DNA of 64,000 bases from Rhodospirillales bacterium URHD0017 (GCA_900110395.1 FODP01000020.1:57931-121930); one strand, 5' to 3'; counted from the stretch's first letter, positions 25,571 through 35,301 are shown. Notes: generated from the sequence alone by a model not told the origin. Numbers and translations: made by a program.

Positions 25571-26742
25571 CTGAAGGCGAAGCGGGGATCAGGCTTCCGG
25601 CCCGCCGTCACCATCTCGGCCAAAAGCTCGCCGATGCCGGCCGAGTGCTTGAAGCCGTGACCCGAGCAGGGCGAGGCGACGATGACGCGCTGGAAGTCGG
25701 GATGGCGATCGATGACGAAGCGCGCGCCATCGACCCACGTGTAGAGGCACACCTTGTGCCGGACGCAGACCGGCGACAGGCCGGGGAAGAACGGTTTTAC
25801 GTAGGTCTCGTACATCTCGCGCACCTCGTCGGGGCCGACGGTGCGGGAAACCTGCTCGGGCGTGGTCGCCACGTCGTACTGCTCGGTCGCGAGCTTGACG
25901 CCGTCCTCCAGGCCGCCGGTGGCGGGAAAGCCGTAGATCGATTGCGGCGCCGGCAGCTGCCAGATGTAGACGGGGAAGCGCGCGGGCGAGAACAGCGCGT
26001 GGGCGGCCTCGCTGCGGGCGCGGAACCAGTAGAGGACCTGGCGGGTCACCATGAACTGGCCGGCAAGCCCGGCCTTCAGCATGCCGGGGAGCCAGGCGCC
26101 GGCCGCCACGATCAGCTGGCTGGCGCGGTAGGTCTCCTTGTCCGTCTTCACCGTGACCGAGCTGCCGTCCTGGGCGAACGAGACGACCTTCTCGTTGAGC
26201 GCCACCTCGGCGCCGAGCGCGGCGGCGGTTTTCAGCTGGGCTTCTACGCAGCGCTCCGGACGGACGAAGCCGCTCACCGTGTCGTGGTAGGCCGCATCGC
26301 CGTCGACAATAGTGAGGGCGGGGTAGCGCTGCCTGAGCGCCGCGCTGTCGAGGAGATCGTAGCTCACCCCGGCCGCTTTTGCCGCGGCCACGGTGGCGTC
26401 GAGGAACCTGGCGACGCCGTGGTTGGCCGAGCGTTGGCCGGCGCCGGAAATTGCCAAAAAACCGTTCTGGGTCAGCAGGTCCAGGCCCGTCTTCGCCTCG
26501 AGCTCGCGCCAGATCTCGTGGCTGCGGGCGGCGAAGGCCGAGTATTCCGGCCCCTCGCCGCAGGCGATGCGGGTGATGCGCGTGTCGCCATGGGTCGAGC
26601 CGAGCTCGTGCGGCGGGGCGTACTGGTCGATGCCCAGCACCTTGGCGCCGCGCTTTGCCAGCTGATAGGCCGCCGCCGCGCCCATCGCGCCGAGGCCGAG
26701 GACGATGGCATCGTAGGTCCCGAGATCAGAGGTGGGGGGCAT
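25567..26742 (-). CDS. solA: N-methyl-L-tryptophan oxidase / sarcosine-oxidase-like FAD enzyme
   Basis: 391 residues, the usual monomeric sarcosine oxidase length. FAD-binding Rossmann start DAIVLGLGAMGAAAAYQLAK, then the family's PPHELGSTHGDTRITR. The covalent-flavin Cys is in VCLYTWVDGARF or SPCSGHGFKHSAGIGE. It oxidatively demethylates N-methyl amino acids, releasing formaldehyde and hydrogen peroxide. ATG 26742, preceded by AAAGG, is chosen over an upstream in-frame start. The symbol reflects the family; sarcosine or another N-methyl amino acid may be the substrate. Confidence 0.87.
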   Translation of the reverse strand: MPPTSDLGTYDAIVLGLGAMGAAAAYQLAKRGAKVLGIDQYAPPHELGSTHGDTRITRIACGEGPEYSAFAARSHEIWRELEAKTGLDLLTQNGFLAISGAGQRSANHGVARFLDATVAAAKAAGVSYDLLDSAALRQRYPALTIVDGDAAYHDTVSGFVRPERCVEAQLKTAAALGAEVALNEKVVSFAQDGSSVTVKTDKETYRASQLIVAAGAWLPGMLKAGLAGQFMVTRQVLYWFRARSEAAHALFSPARFPVYIWQLPAPQSIYGFPATGGLEDGVKLATEQYDVATTPEQVSRTVGPDEVREMYETYVKPFFPGLSPVCVRHKVCLYTWVDGARFVIDRHPDFQRVIVASPCSGHGFKHSAGIGELLAEMVTAGRKPDPRFAFS

Positions 26743-26788
26743 GCATCGACCTTTGCAAATTTCCTGCCGCCGATCTATAAAAGCCGCC

Positions 26789-26866
26789 ATGTCGTTCCGC
26801 GCCGAGACCCGAGTCACCAAAAAAGCCGCCACCACCGGTGGGTCGGCAGGGGCTTGCGCGCGCTAA
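26789..26866 (+). CDS. Possible leader peptide upstream of asd
   Basis: A 25-codon frame (MSFRAETRVTKKAATTGG at its start) contains four Thr and two Lys, both end products of the pathway that Asd serves. It lies about 100 bp upstream of asd and is followed at 26895-26920 by a terminator-like hairpin. That is the geometry of amino-acid attenuation, but there is no strong ribosome-binding site and the reading could be chance. Confidence 0.25.
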   Translation: MSFRAETRVTKKAATTGGSAGACAR

Positions 26867-26894
26867 TCGTCAGGTAGAAGCGAACGAACCCTTG

Positions 26895-26920
26895 AAGGCC
26901 CCGCCGCTAGACGGGGCCTT
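26895..26920 (+). terminator. Terminator-like hairpin in the asd leader
   Basis: AAGGCCCCG (26895-26903) pairs with CGGGGCCTT (26912-26920), followed by a short T-rich TGTCGTT. It stands 48 bp before the asd start codon, on the asd strand, with no recognised gene upstream on that strand, so it would act on asd's own leader transcript. Confidence 0.5.
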
Positions 26921-26967
26921 TGTCGTTCGCGGGCGCTCCGTCTCCGGCTGAAACCAGGAGAAGCGTC

Positions 26968-28056
26968 ATGTCGTCGGAAGAACACCCTCAATCGCCCGCC
27001 AACCCGCTCAACGTCGGTATCGTCGGTGCGACCGGGATGGTGGGCGAGCTCATGCGGTCCATCCTGGCCGAACGGAACTTCCCGGTCGGCTCGCTGCGCC
27101 TGTTCGCCTCGGCGCGCTCGGCCGGCAAGCGCCGCGCCTGGCAGGACCAGGAGATCGTCGTCGAGGATGCCGAGACCGCGGACTATGCCGGGCTCGATGT
27201 CGTGTTCTTCTCGGCGGGCGGTGAGACGTCGAGGAAGCTGGCGCCGATCGTGGCCGCCGCCGGCGCCATCGTCATCGACAACTCCTCTGCCTGGCGCACC
27301 GATCCCAAGGTCCCGCTGGTCGTGGCCGAGGTCAATCCGCATGCGCTCAGGAACATTCCCAAGGGCATCGTCGCCAACCCCAACTGCACGACCATGGCCG
27401 CCATGCCGGTCCTGAAGCCGCTGCACAAGGCGGCGGGGCTGCGCCGCCTGGTGGCCAGCACCTACCAGGCCGTGTCGGGCGCGGGCCTGGCGGGCGTCGA
27501 CGAGCTCGAGGCCCAGATGCTGAGCGCGGGCGTCGGCGCCACCGCCCTGGTGCATGACGGCCAGGCGGTGGAGCTGGCCGCGCCGGCCAAGTGGGCCGTG
27601 CCGATCGCCTACAACGTCGTGCCGCTCAACTACCGCATCGTCGAGAACGGCTACTCGGAGGAGGAAGTGAAGCTGCGCGACGAGAGCCGCAAGATCCTGG
27701 AGATCCCCGACCTCGCGGTCTCGGGCACCTGCGTGCGCGTGCCGGTGTGGACCGGCCACTCGCTGTCGATGAACATCGCGTTCGACCGCCCGCTGCCGGT
27801 CGCCAAGGCGCTGGAGATTTTGCGCGCAGCGCCCGGGGTGGAGCTGTCCGACGTGCCCAATCCGCTGGAGGCGACCGGCCGCGACGCAGTCTTCGTCGGC
27901 CGCGTGCGCCCCGATCCCACGGTCAAGCATGGGCTTGCCCTGTTCGTGTCGGGCGACAACCTGCGCAAGGGGGCCGCGCTCAATGCGGTGCAGATCGCCG
28001 AGCTGATGCCGGTTCGCCGGCCAGCGCGAAAGGGGCGCGTCCTCGAAACCGCGTAA
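26968..28056 (+). CDS. asd: Aspartate-semialdehyde dehydrogenase
   Basis: 362 residues. NADP-binding start NVGIVGATGMVGELMRSIL, family segments FFSAGGETSRKLAPI and VIDNSSAWR, the catalytic Cys in VANPNCTTMAAMPVLKPLHK, and the later His in WTGHSLSMNIAF. It reduces aspartyl phosphate to aspartate semialdehyde, the branch point to lysine/diaminopimelate, methionine and threonine. CAGGAG lies upstream of ATG 26968. The leader contains a hairpin and a possible Thr/Lys-rich short frame. Confidence 0.96.
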   Translation: MSSEEHPQSPANPLNVGIVGATGMVGELMRSILAERNFPVGSLRLFASARSAGKRRAWQDQEIVVEDAETADYAGLDVVFFSAGGETSRKLAPIVAAAGAIVIDNSSAWRTDPKVPLVVAEVNPHALRNIPKGIVANPNCTTMAAMPVLKPLHKAAGLRRLVASTYQAVSGAGLAGVDELEAQMLSAGVGATALVHDGQAVELAAPAKWAVPIAYNVVPLNYRIVENGYSEEEVKLRDESRKILEIPDLAVSGTCVRVPVWTGHSLSMNIAFDRPLPVAKALEILRAAPGVELSDVPNPLEATGRDAVFVGRVRPDPTVKHGLALFVSGDNLRKGAALNAVQIAELMPVRRPARKGRVLETA

Positions 28057-28181
28057 CCATGCGTCTGGCGCTCGCATATCCTGCTAGAGGACCGTTGTTC
28101 GTCTGGATAAGATTCTCCTGGCAGGGGACAGCGAGGGCCTGATCCGGAGGCTCCGGGAAACACCCCTGCAAGCGAGGACCC

Positions 28182-29495
28182 ATGTCCGACACGCTTCGAT
28201 TGCTGCTCGCACTGCTCGAGCTTGCGCCCCAATTGGAGCGGCTGTTCGGGGCCGAATGGCCGCGGTTTCGCGACGACCTCCTCGTGCTCGCCGGTCGCCT
28301 CGACCGGGAGGACGATGCGGCGTCGATCGGCCAGGACCTGGACGAACTGCTCGGGCGGCTGCTGGCAGAGGCGCCGCCCGAGGGGCAGGACCTGGTTCGG
28401 CGCGCCATGCAGGAAACGCAGGAACCCGAAGAATCGGCGACGCGACGCGGCGGTGCGACGATAGAATTCGCCCCGCCGCCGGCCGAGCAAATCGAGCATG
28501 TCGTCGTGATCCCGGTGTTCTATGGCACCGATCGCGCCCGGGGGCCCGACGACGGACCGAAGACCTACTATACCGGCAAGCGCGGCTCTCCCGCATTCGG
28601 CATCGCCCGCGTCAGCGTCCCCGTCGGCACGGAAGATCGCAAAGTCGGCCAGCTCACGGGCCCGGCCTGGTGGCGTTTCGAATTCAAGGCAGATGCCGCC
28701 AAACACGTCATCCTGGTCGATGTCCAGGCACTCGGCAGGGATGCATTCGTCAGTGAGGTGCGCCACTCCCTCGTGTCGGCAGACGCGCGCGACGCGCTTG
28801 TCTTCGTGCATGGCTACAACGTGTCGTTCGAGGATGCGGCGCGGCGGGCGGCGCAGATCTCCGTCGACCTCAAGTTCCCGGGCCGGACCCTCCTGTACAG
28901 CTGGGCGTCAGCGGCCGACCCGAAATGGTACACCGTGGACGAAGACACGATCGACTGGTCGCGCCAGCACTTCGAGGCATTCCTGCGCGTCGCGCTCATC
29001 GAAATCGGCGCGCGTGACGTGCACGTCATCGCCCACAGTATGGGCAATCGCGCGCTGATGAATACCCTCGAGCGCCTCGACCCGCAGGAACTGCCGCCGG
29101 GTGCGGCCACATTGTCCCAGGTGATCTTCGCCGCACCCGATATCGGGTGCGACAAGTTCGTCCAGCTTGCCGAAGCGTTCAGAGGGCGCGCCGGACGCTG
29201 CACGTTGTACGCATCCTCGCAGGACGTCGCGCTCAAAGCGTCGCGGGTGCTGCACGGATATCCGCGGGCCGGAGAGGCCGGTACCTCGCTCATGATCGTC
29301 GACGGCATCGACACGATCGATGCGTCCAGGGTCGACACCAGTCTCGTTGGCCTGCGCCATTCGTACTTCGGAAGCAAACGCTCGATCCTCAGCGACATGT
29401 CGGCTGTCATTGCCCAGCGCCTCGAACCGGACAAACGCTTCGACCTCGAGCGCGCCGGCGACGCCGCACGAAGATACTGGAGCTACCGGGCCTAG
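28182..29495 (+). CDS. Alpha/beta hydrolase of the DUF900 family with helical N-terminal extension
   Basis: 437 residues. Residues 1-80 are a Leu-rich, acidic helical region (LRLLLALLELAPQLERLF, then DDLLVLAGRLDREDD). Residues from about 105 are the DUF900 hydrolase: VVIPVFYGTDRAR, ALVFVHGYNVSFEDAARRAA with the oxyanion loop, and the nucleophile Ser286 in VIAHSMGNRALM, with a late His in LVGLRHSYFG. It lies tail-to-tail with a TPR-CHAT protein gene, 3 bp between the stops. The N-terminal helical region resembles adaptor domains that recruit effectors to CHAT-type proteases (inference), so the two may form one conflict system. Confidence 0.87.
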   Translation: MSDTLRLLLALLELAPQLERLFGAEWPRFRDDLLVLAGRLDREDDAASIGQDLDELLGRLLAEAPPEGQDLVRRAMQETQEPEESATRRGGATIEFAPPPAEQIEHVVVIPVFYGTDRARGPDDGPKTYYTGKRGSPAFGIARVSVPVGTEDRKVGQLTGPAWWRFEFKADAAKHVILVDVQALGRDAFVSEVRHSLVSADARDALVFVHGYNVSFEDAARRAAQISVDLKFPGRTLLYSWASAADPKWYTVDEDTIDWSRQHFEAFLRVALIEIGARDVHVIAHSMGNRALMNTLERLDPQELPPGAATLSQVIFAAPDIGCDKFVQLAEAFRGRAGRCTLYASSQDVALKASRVLHGYPRAGEAGTSLMIVDGIDTIDASRVDTSLVGLRHSYFGSKRSILSDMSAVIAQRLEPDKRFDLERAGDAARRYWSYRA

Positions 29496-29498
29496 ACC

Positions 29499-32400
29499 TC
29501 AGGCGCCGACGTAGGTGAAGGCCGCCCAGAACTCGGCCGTGGAGAAGGGACGGTCGCCGGCGGGTCTGCTCACGAGATTGCGCCATGTCCTCGACATCGC
29601 CGCACGAGCCGTGTCGTCTTCTTTTGCGAGGGCCTGGCGCATCGACTGCGCGCGCACATGCAGTTCACCGGCGGATGCATCGCGCAGCCAGCGCTGCGCC
29701 GCGGCGACAGCGGCAACCGGTTCGCGCTTCTCGACGAACAATTCCTCGTAGAAGCGTTGCGCGAAGAACGCAGCGGCCCGGTCGTCGACCAGCCACATCG
29801 TGGCGACGATGCCCGGCACGCCTGCCAACAGGAGGCCCGACGGAAGTCCGAGCACTTCGTCCGGAATGGAGCGAAACTCGACATTCGCCGTCTGGCACGC
29901 CGACAACACGGCAAGCCGCGGCGCCGACAAGGCAACGGCGCCGGTGAGCAGCATGCGAAGCGTGATCTTCTCCTCGCCAGCGAGCAGGAGTGCGGACTCC
30001 AGCGGGTCGGACGGACGGAATTCGCCATGACAGGCGATGTGGAGGTGCGTCGCATCCCGCGCGGCCGCAACAACGCTGCTCAAGCACGCCTCCGGTCCGA
30101 TGCAAATGGTCTTTTGAGACCATGCGGCGTCCTGCTGGGTGACACGTACCTCGGCGACGGCGAACGGCAACGGGGGATATGCCTCGCGTTGGGGATCGGC
30201 GACGGCCAGGAGCGATGGCGCCGCATCCGCCGCACGCGCGCGTCCCGCGACCGCCCGCGACAGCGCGCGGGCGGAGGGGGCGTACGCGAAGGCAGGTGTG
30301 CTGCCGGCGAGCGCCGCGTGCAATGGCAGCAAGCCCAGGCTGCCGAGCGGAATGAGCACGGCCTTGTCGTAGCCGATCGCCGTCACTTTTTGCGACAGCG
30401 GCTCCATCAGGCCGGTACGGAGCAGGTCGAGAATGCCCGGCAGTGCCGCCTGCAGCGCGGTCGCGTCGCCGGCCATCGCTCCAGCCGCGTAGCCCGGCTT
30501 CCCGTGCGCGCCATCGAGCATCTCGCGCGTGATGTCGCTGTTGATCGCTTCAAGCAGCAGCGAGTCGAGTTTCCCGTCGGGCGGCACGAAGATCGCGGCG
30601 GCGCCATAGACGGTAGCGGCAGCGTAGACGATGGGACATTCGAGCCCCGATGCGATGCCGGCAACCGCAGCTGCGTCGAGGCTGCCGGCATTCCCGCCAG
30701 GGCTTTCGCTGCGCGCCCTCGCGAGGGCACCGCGCAGGTCCGCCCGTGCGGCCCGCAGCTCGGATGCGGCGCGGACGTAGTCCTGCGTCTTGTCCTGGTG
30801 ATCGCCGGGATTCGTGACGCGGAATTTCAGCGGGCTGGGATCGGCGCCAAACGCGTCGGCGAGCTTGTTGCGCACCTCCTCCGCGACGACCGCGGCATCA
30901 TCGCGCTCGAAGCCACGCAGCTCTTCCTCGAGCGCGACGATGCGTCGTGACGCGCTGGCGATGTCCGCGCGCAGTTCGGTCGATGCGCCGCTCGTGACGA
31001 GTTCGCAAGCAGCCAATGTCTCCACCATCGACCGGCCGCGGCCGTGCTCGGCGAGCCGAACGGCTTCGTCCAGTTTTCCCAGCCGCGTGGCGGCATAGGC
31101 GCCGAACAACGCAAAGCCACGCATGTCGGCTAGCTCTCTGCTTCGGCTCTTCGGCATGGCCGCTTCATCGAAGAGCACGTCGCTCAGCGCCAGCGCAGCC
31201 GAGTAACCGAGCAGCGAGGTGTTCCAGTCGCCGACCTGGTGGCCCAGCTCGCCGATCGCAGCGTGCAGCCTTCGGGTGAGGCGCGGCGGCGACGACGGTG
31301 GAGCCGCCTTGACCGCAGCAACGAGATTCGCATACGCCTCGTGGGCGGCCTCGGGCTTCGAATGCGCCAGCTGCGCCTGCAGACGGCCCAGCCCGCCGGT
31401 CCACTGGACCCATTGTATCGGCGTCCGCTCCCGCGAAAGCCGCGCGATCACGCTGCGGTGGTTCTCGATCGCCGCTTCCAGTTGCGCCACCTGCTCGTCC
31501 GGCGGGAGAGCAAGGTAGGGGTCGAGGTCGCGCTCGAGGGCCGAACTCTCGCCCGCGAGGCCGCCCCATTCGGCAGGCCGGGCCGACGCGCGAGGGTCTT
31601 CGCGCTGAAGGGCGGCCGCCTCTTGCCGGCACGCGTCGGCCATAGCGACGGCGACCTCCTGGGAATCGGCGCCGCTCCATTCCGGGAGGATGATGGCGAG
31701 ATTGCGCAGCGTGCGGGCGCGCCCGACCGGATCGCTCTCACGGGTTCGAACTTCCAGCGCCACGCGCAATGCACGCACCGCGTCATCGATGTTCTGTGAA
31801 CGCGCAGCGAGCCCGCGGCGCTCGTACAAACCACCGAGATTGTGGTGCGCACGCCCCCAGAGCTGCGGGTTTCGATCGGCCGAACCGAGCACGCGGATTT
31901 GCTCGAGCTGCGCTTCGATCGCGCGTTCGATCAACGCGTCGCGGTCGCCAACGGGGCTCGCCGCGAGGGCGCTGGCGTAACAACTGAGCGCAACGACGAG
32001 CGTGTCGACGTCGCCCGCTTGCCGGGTCCGCCGGACCAGCGCATCAAGCAAGGCCAGCGACCTCTCGAACTCCGCCGGCGCCGCACCGGGATCGGCGACG
32101 AGCGTGTTCGCGTACCCACAAACCGCTGGGGCCCATGCCGCGGAAGATTCCTGCGGATCCCGGTCCAGGATCGATTTGTAGATCGATCGTGCACGCGTGA
32201 TGTTGGCGCCGTGGTCGCCCTCTCGCAGCTCGAGCAGGAAGCTGGCAAGCCGCGCCTGCACTTCGAACCAGAGATCCGACACGGGTTGTCCTTCGAGCAG
32301 GGCGAGCACCCGCTCGCATTGCTCGACATGCCGTTCGGTCGCGTCCGGCGGGGCAACCAGCCGGAGAGGCGCGAAGATCCGCTCGGCCTCAGTCGCCGCC

Positions 32401-32936
32401 GGCGGCGGCTGGCCTTCGGCCAGGCGGCGGAGGAAATCGATTCCTTCGCGGCGTATGCGAAGCGCTACGTTGTGCAGCGTCACAAGCTGCTGCCACAGGG
32501 TCTTGTCGTGTGAGTAGACGCGCGTCAGCTGCAGGCGCAGCTCCTCGACCCCCAGGTCGCTGCTCAACTGGGGCTGGTCTCTCATTGCGACGTATACGTC
32601 GACCATCCGATGCATGGCGGCGATGGCGACGAAGCGTTCATCGAGGGCGATGAGGTCATCGAACGCGCAGCCGACGCCGGCCTGCCGCGCCCGGACAAGG
32701 CGCTCGCGAACGATCGCGACCGCGCCGGCAAGCGGGATCATGTTCGGATCGGCTTTCTCCTGTTCGACGAACCTCGCCAGGACAGCCGCAAGTTCGTCGT
32801 CCGCCTGCGGAGAAAGCAGCCACGGCTCCGACATCGCAAAGTCGCGCGCTACCGTCCAATCCGGCGCGAACAGGAGAGCCGCTACAGCCGCATTTCGATC
32901 ATCTGGGGACGCCGTGCCGTCAATGGGCAATGGCAT
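29499..32936 (-). CDS. TPR-CHAT domain protein (caspase-like protease)
   Basis: 1145 residues. The N-terminal 850 or so residues are helical with TPR-like repeats (for example WGRAHHNLGGLYERRGLAAR, MRGFALFGAYAATRLGKLDE). The C-terminal CHAT domain has the catalytic dyad His970 in LHIACHGEF and Cys1014 in LAVLSACQTANVEF, then the conserved LLAGVPGIVATMWLVDD and the terminal FWAAFTYVG. CHAT proteins are caspase-family peptidases found in bacterial conflict and cell-death systems, such as the TPR-CHAT protease of type III CRISPR and the gasdermin activators. No CRISPR array or gasdermin-like gene is visible here. The nearest partner is the convergent DUF900 hydrolase. Confidence 0.92.
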   Translation of the reverse strand: MPLPIDGTASPDDRNAAVAALLFAPDWTVARDFAMSEPWLLSPQADDELAAVLARFVEQEKADPNMIPLAGAVAIVRERLVRARQAGVGCAFDDLIALDERFVAIAAMHRMVDVYVAMRDQPQLSSDLGVEELRLQLTRVYSHDKTLWQQLVTLHNVALRIRREGIDFLRRLAEGQPPPAATEAERIFAPLRLVAPPDATERHVEQCERVLALLEGQPVSDLWFEVQARLASFLLELREGDHGANITRARSIYKSILDRDPQESSAAWAPAVCGYANTLVADPGAAPAEFERSLALLDALVRRTRQAGDVDTLVVALSCYASALAASPVGDRDALIERAIEAQLEQIRVLGSADRNPQLWGRAHHNLGGLYERRGLAARSQNIDDAVRALRVALEVRTRESDPVGRARTLRNLAIILPEWSGADSQEVAVAMADACRQEAAALQREDPRASARPAEWGGLAGESSALERDLDPYLALPPDEQVAQLEAAIENHRSVIARLSRERTPIQWVQWTGGLGRLQAQLAHSKPEAAHEAYANLVAAVKAAPPSSPPRLTRRLHAAIGELGHQVGDWNTSLLGYSAALALSDVLFDEAAMPKSRSRELADMRGFALFGAYAATRLGKLDEAVRLAEHGRGRSMVETLAACELVTSGASTELRADIASASRRIVALEEELRGFERDDAAVVAEEVRNKLADAFGADPSPLKFRVTNPGDHQDKTQDYVRAASELRAARADLRGALARARSESPGGNAGSLDAAAVAGIASGLECPIVYAAATVYGAAAIFVPPDGKLDSLLLEAINSDITREMLDGAHGKPGYAAGAMAGDATALQAALPGILDLLRTGLMEPLSQKVTAIGYDKAVLIPLGSLGLLPLHAALAGSTPAFAYAPSARALSRAVAGRARAADAAPSLLAVADPQREAYPPLPFAVAEVRVTQQDAAWSQKTICIGPEACLSSVVAAARDATHLHIACHGEFRPSDPLESALLLAGEEKITLRMLLTGAVALSAPRLAVLSACQTANVEFRSIPDEVLGLPSGLLLAGVPGIVATMWLVDDRAAAFFAQRFYEELFVEKREPVAAVAAAQRWLRDASAGELHVRAQSMRQALAKEDDTARAAMSRTWRNLVSRPAGDRPFSTAEFWAAFTYVGA

Positions 32937-33888
32937 TGCAAGGCCCTCCCAGTGGCAGAGGGCGAGATCACAGCCTCGCCTGCGCGAAACTGTAGCACGA
33001 CATGCCGAAGGGAGAACTGGCCTTGGCTGTGCATCCAGTCCAATTCGAACCGGTCTCCGCCTTAATTTCCCTGCTAACAGGGAAATTTACAGGGAGTTTG
33101 CCGATTGAGGCCGCCCGTCTACGGCCTTTAGCGCCGCAAACGCTCAGCAATGGCACGCTGTCGCACAGTCGTGGTCAAAAAGATCAGGGAGCTTATGACT
33201 GCCGAACAGGGAAGCATCGGTACAAGAACAGGGAGCCAGCCTGAGCGCGGACGAGCGACAAGCCGGAGGTCTATCGGGACGACCGAGCCGGCAGCTGCCA
33301 TCTCGGTGGTGCCCGGTTGAGCTCATCGGTGGAGAGCATGCCAATGCTCGAGTTGGGTGCCTAGTCGCTACTGGGGCGCCGGATCGTAATCGGGCGATTC
33401 AAAAAACCCGCATAAAACCTTAGGCTGGCGCCCCTTGCCTGCCGAAAGAGGTGAGCTAGCATCGGCATGTCACAGGCCTTTTCCAGCGCATCGGGTCCGA
33501 CTGGAGGGCGGGATGCACCGTGCCAGTTCATCTTCTGAGCTGACGCCAGCTGTTCCCCTGCGGCAACTACTTTCCCGCGGCACGGCGGCCTCCTCTGGGC
33601 CTGCTTGCGGCGCGATGGCATTCGATCAGGAGGAACTCATGTCCGTTGGCTGGCATCGCTTGGGCCGTCAATACGCAGCCCAAGTTGTGGAGCGGCCGAC
33701 ATCTGAACCGGCGAAATGAGGGGGTGGTGCAGGATGCATCCACTTCGGCTGGGACGCAGTGAATTTTAGTTAGACCCCTTCTATCTGTGTCCGTGAGGCC
33801 GGCGCCTGAGGGTCCTACGCCCGGCACCATGGCTTTCATCTCCGCCCCCACAAGGGCGGAGGCGGGGCAGACATATAGAAGGTGTGTC
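32937..33888. other. Gene-free stretch of about 950 bp with a palindrome
   Basis: No gene with convincing coding character. It holds a perfect palindrome at 33064-33087 (AATTTCCCTG CTAA CAGGGAAATT), then two or three further AACAGGG motifs to about 33230, as in decayed repeats common in rhizobial genomes. A smaller stem (TCCGCCC ... GGGCGGA, 33840-33859) sits upstream of the methylase start. The rest shows nothing I can name; it may be the eroded edge of the mobile region that follows. Confidence 0.5.
33064..33087. repeat. Perfect palindrome AATTTCCCTG/CAGGGAAATT
   Basis: Ten-base arms around the loop CTAA, followed by another CAGGGA. AT-rich for this genome. Related CAGGG-containing half-sites follow downstream, suggesting a decayed dispersed repeat. 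Confidence 0.6.
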
Positions 33889-35301
33889 GTGGACAAGTTT
33901 TCGAAGGACAAAAAGGATCAGAACGAGTCTCGCCAGCCGGTAGTGGGCGAGGCGGACTTCCGCGAGGCCGACCGCAGGGCGTTGGTCCAAACGTTCGCCC
34001 CGATGATCGAGCCCTGCCTAGTCTCCAACCTTATAGTCAACGCCCGCAACGCGCGCACGCACAGCCCCCGTCAGGTGAACCACATTGCCGCCTGTTTCCG
34101 CGAGTTCGGGATTATCAACCCCATTGTCATCAACGACAAACGCGTGGTTCTTGCCGGCCACGGACGCCTCAGGGCCGCTCAGCAACTGGGCCTCAAGGAA
34201 GTGCCGACTATCGTCGTCAAGCACCTGACCGAGGAGCTGCAGCGAGCCTTTATGCTTGCTGACAACCGCTTGGCCGAGCTAGCCGGCTGGGACGACGACC
34301 TGCTCAGGGCCGAGTTGCAGGAGCTGTCGCTGGTGGTCGATTTCGATTTCGAGGTAACCGGCTTCGACTCGGTCGACCTCGACCGCCTGGAGGCACCGAA
34401 GCTCGCAAAGGCGCCGAAGCCGGAACTGGTACCGGAACTGGAGCGCGACCGCCCGGCAGTCAGCGCCCTCGGCGACCTATGGAAGCTCGGCAAGCATCTT
34501 CTGTTGTGCGGCAGCGCGCTGGAGCAGCTTTCCTACCACAGGCTGATGGGCGAGGACCGCGCGCAGATGATGTTCACCGACCCACCGTACAACGTCGGCA
34601 TCGACGGCCATGTCTGTGGTCTGGGCTCGGTCCACCACCAAAACTTCGCCATGGCATCGGGCGAGATGACTACGGCCGAATTCACCGAGTTCCTGCACTC
34701 CTTCATGCGCCATGCAGTCGATTACAGCCAGGATGGGGCGATCCAGTACATCTGCATGGACTGGCGCCACATGGCCGAGGTTCTGGACGCCGCCAGCGAG
34801 CTCTACGAGCTCAAGAACGTGTGCGTGTGGAACAAGACCAATGGCGGGATGGGCACCTTCTACCGCTCCAAGCACGAGATGGTGTTCGTGTTCAAGGTGG
34901 GCAGCGGCCCGCACATCAACAATTTCGGGCTGGGCGAGAAGGGCCGCTATCGTACCAACGTCTGGGACTATCCCGGGGTCAACACCTTCAGGCGCGGCCG
35001 CATGGACGAGCTACGCGCCCACCCGACGGTAAAACCGTTGCCGCTGGTGGTGGACGCGCTGAAGGACTGCTCGAAGCGCGGAGGTATCGTGCTGGATCCG
35101 TTCGTCGGCAGCGGCACAACCCTTCTCGCAGCTGAGAAGACCGGCCGTATCGGCCGCGCCATCGAACTTGACCCGCACTACGTCGACGCCGCGATCGGTC
35201 GCTGGCAGGTCCTGACCGGCCAGGCTGCAGTCCATGCGGAGACCGGCAAAACGTTTGATGAGCTGGTCGCGGCGGCGCCTCGCGCTGCAGACGCCGCGTG
35301 A
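33889..35301 (+). CDS. ParB-domain / DNA adenine methyltransferase fusion
   Basis: About 470 residues. An N-terminal ParB-like nuclease-fold domain (PCLVSNLIVNARNARTHSPR, INPIVINDKRVVLAGHGRLR) is fused to an N6-adenine/N4-cytosine methyltransferase with the catalytic FTDPPYNVGIDG and the AdoMet-binding LDPFVGSGTTLLAAEKTG near the C-terminus, the beta-class order. Such ParB-methylases are phage and plasmid genes. GTG 33889 is preferred since AGAAGG lies just upstream; ATG 33829 is possible but would translate a stem-loop. It leads the methylase-DUF5681-terminase triplet. Confidence 0.9.
   Translation: MDKFSKDKKDQNESRQPVVGEADFREADRRALVQTFAPMIEPCLVSNLIVNARNARTHSPRQVNHIAACFREFGIINPIVINDKRVVLAGHGRLRAAQQLGLKEVPTIVVKHLTEELQRAFMLADNRLAELAGWDDDLLRAELQELSLVVDFDFEVTGFDSVDLDRLEAPKLAKAPKPELVPELERDRPAVSALGDLWKLGKHLLLCGSALEQLSYHRLMGEDRAQMMFTDPPYNVGIDGHVCGLGSVHHQNFAMASGEMTTAEFTEFLHSFMRHAVDYSQDGAIQYICMDWRHMAEVLDAASELYELKNVCVWNKTNGGMGTFYRSKHEMVFVFKVGSGPHINNFGLGEKGRYRTNVWDYPGVNTFRRGRMDELRAHPTVKPLPLVVDALKDCSKRGGIVLDPFVGSGTTLLAAEKTGRIGRAIELDPHYVDAAIGRWQVLTGQAAVHAETGKTFDELVAAAPRAADAA

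Noticed and set aside
33829..33888. ATG start for the ParB-methylase
   Set aside because: The 20 extra codons run through a stem-loop and precede a GTG with a good AGAAGG site, so the shorter form is preferred.
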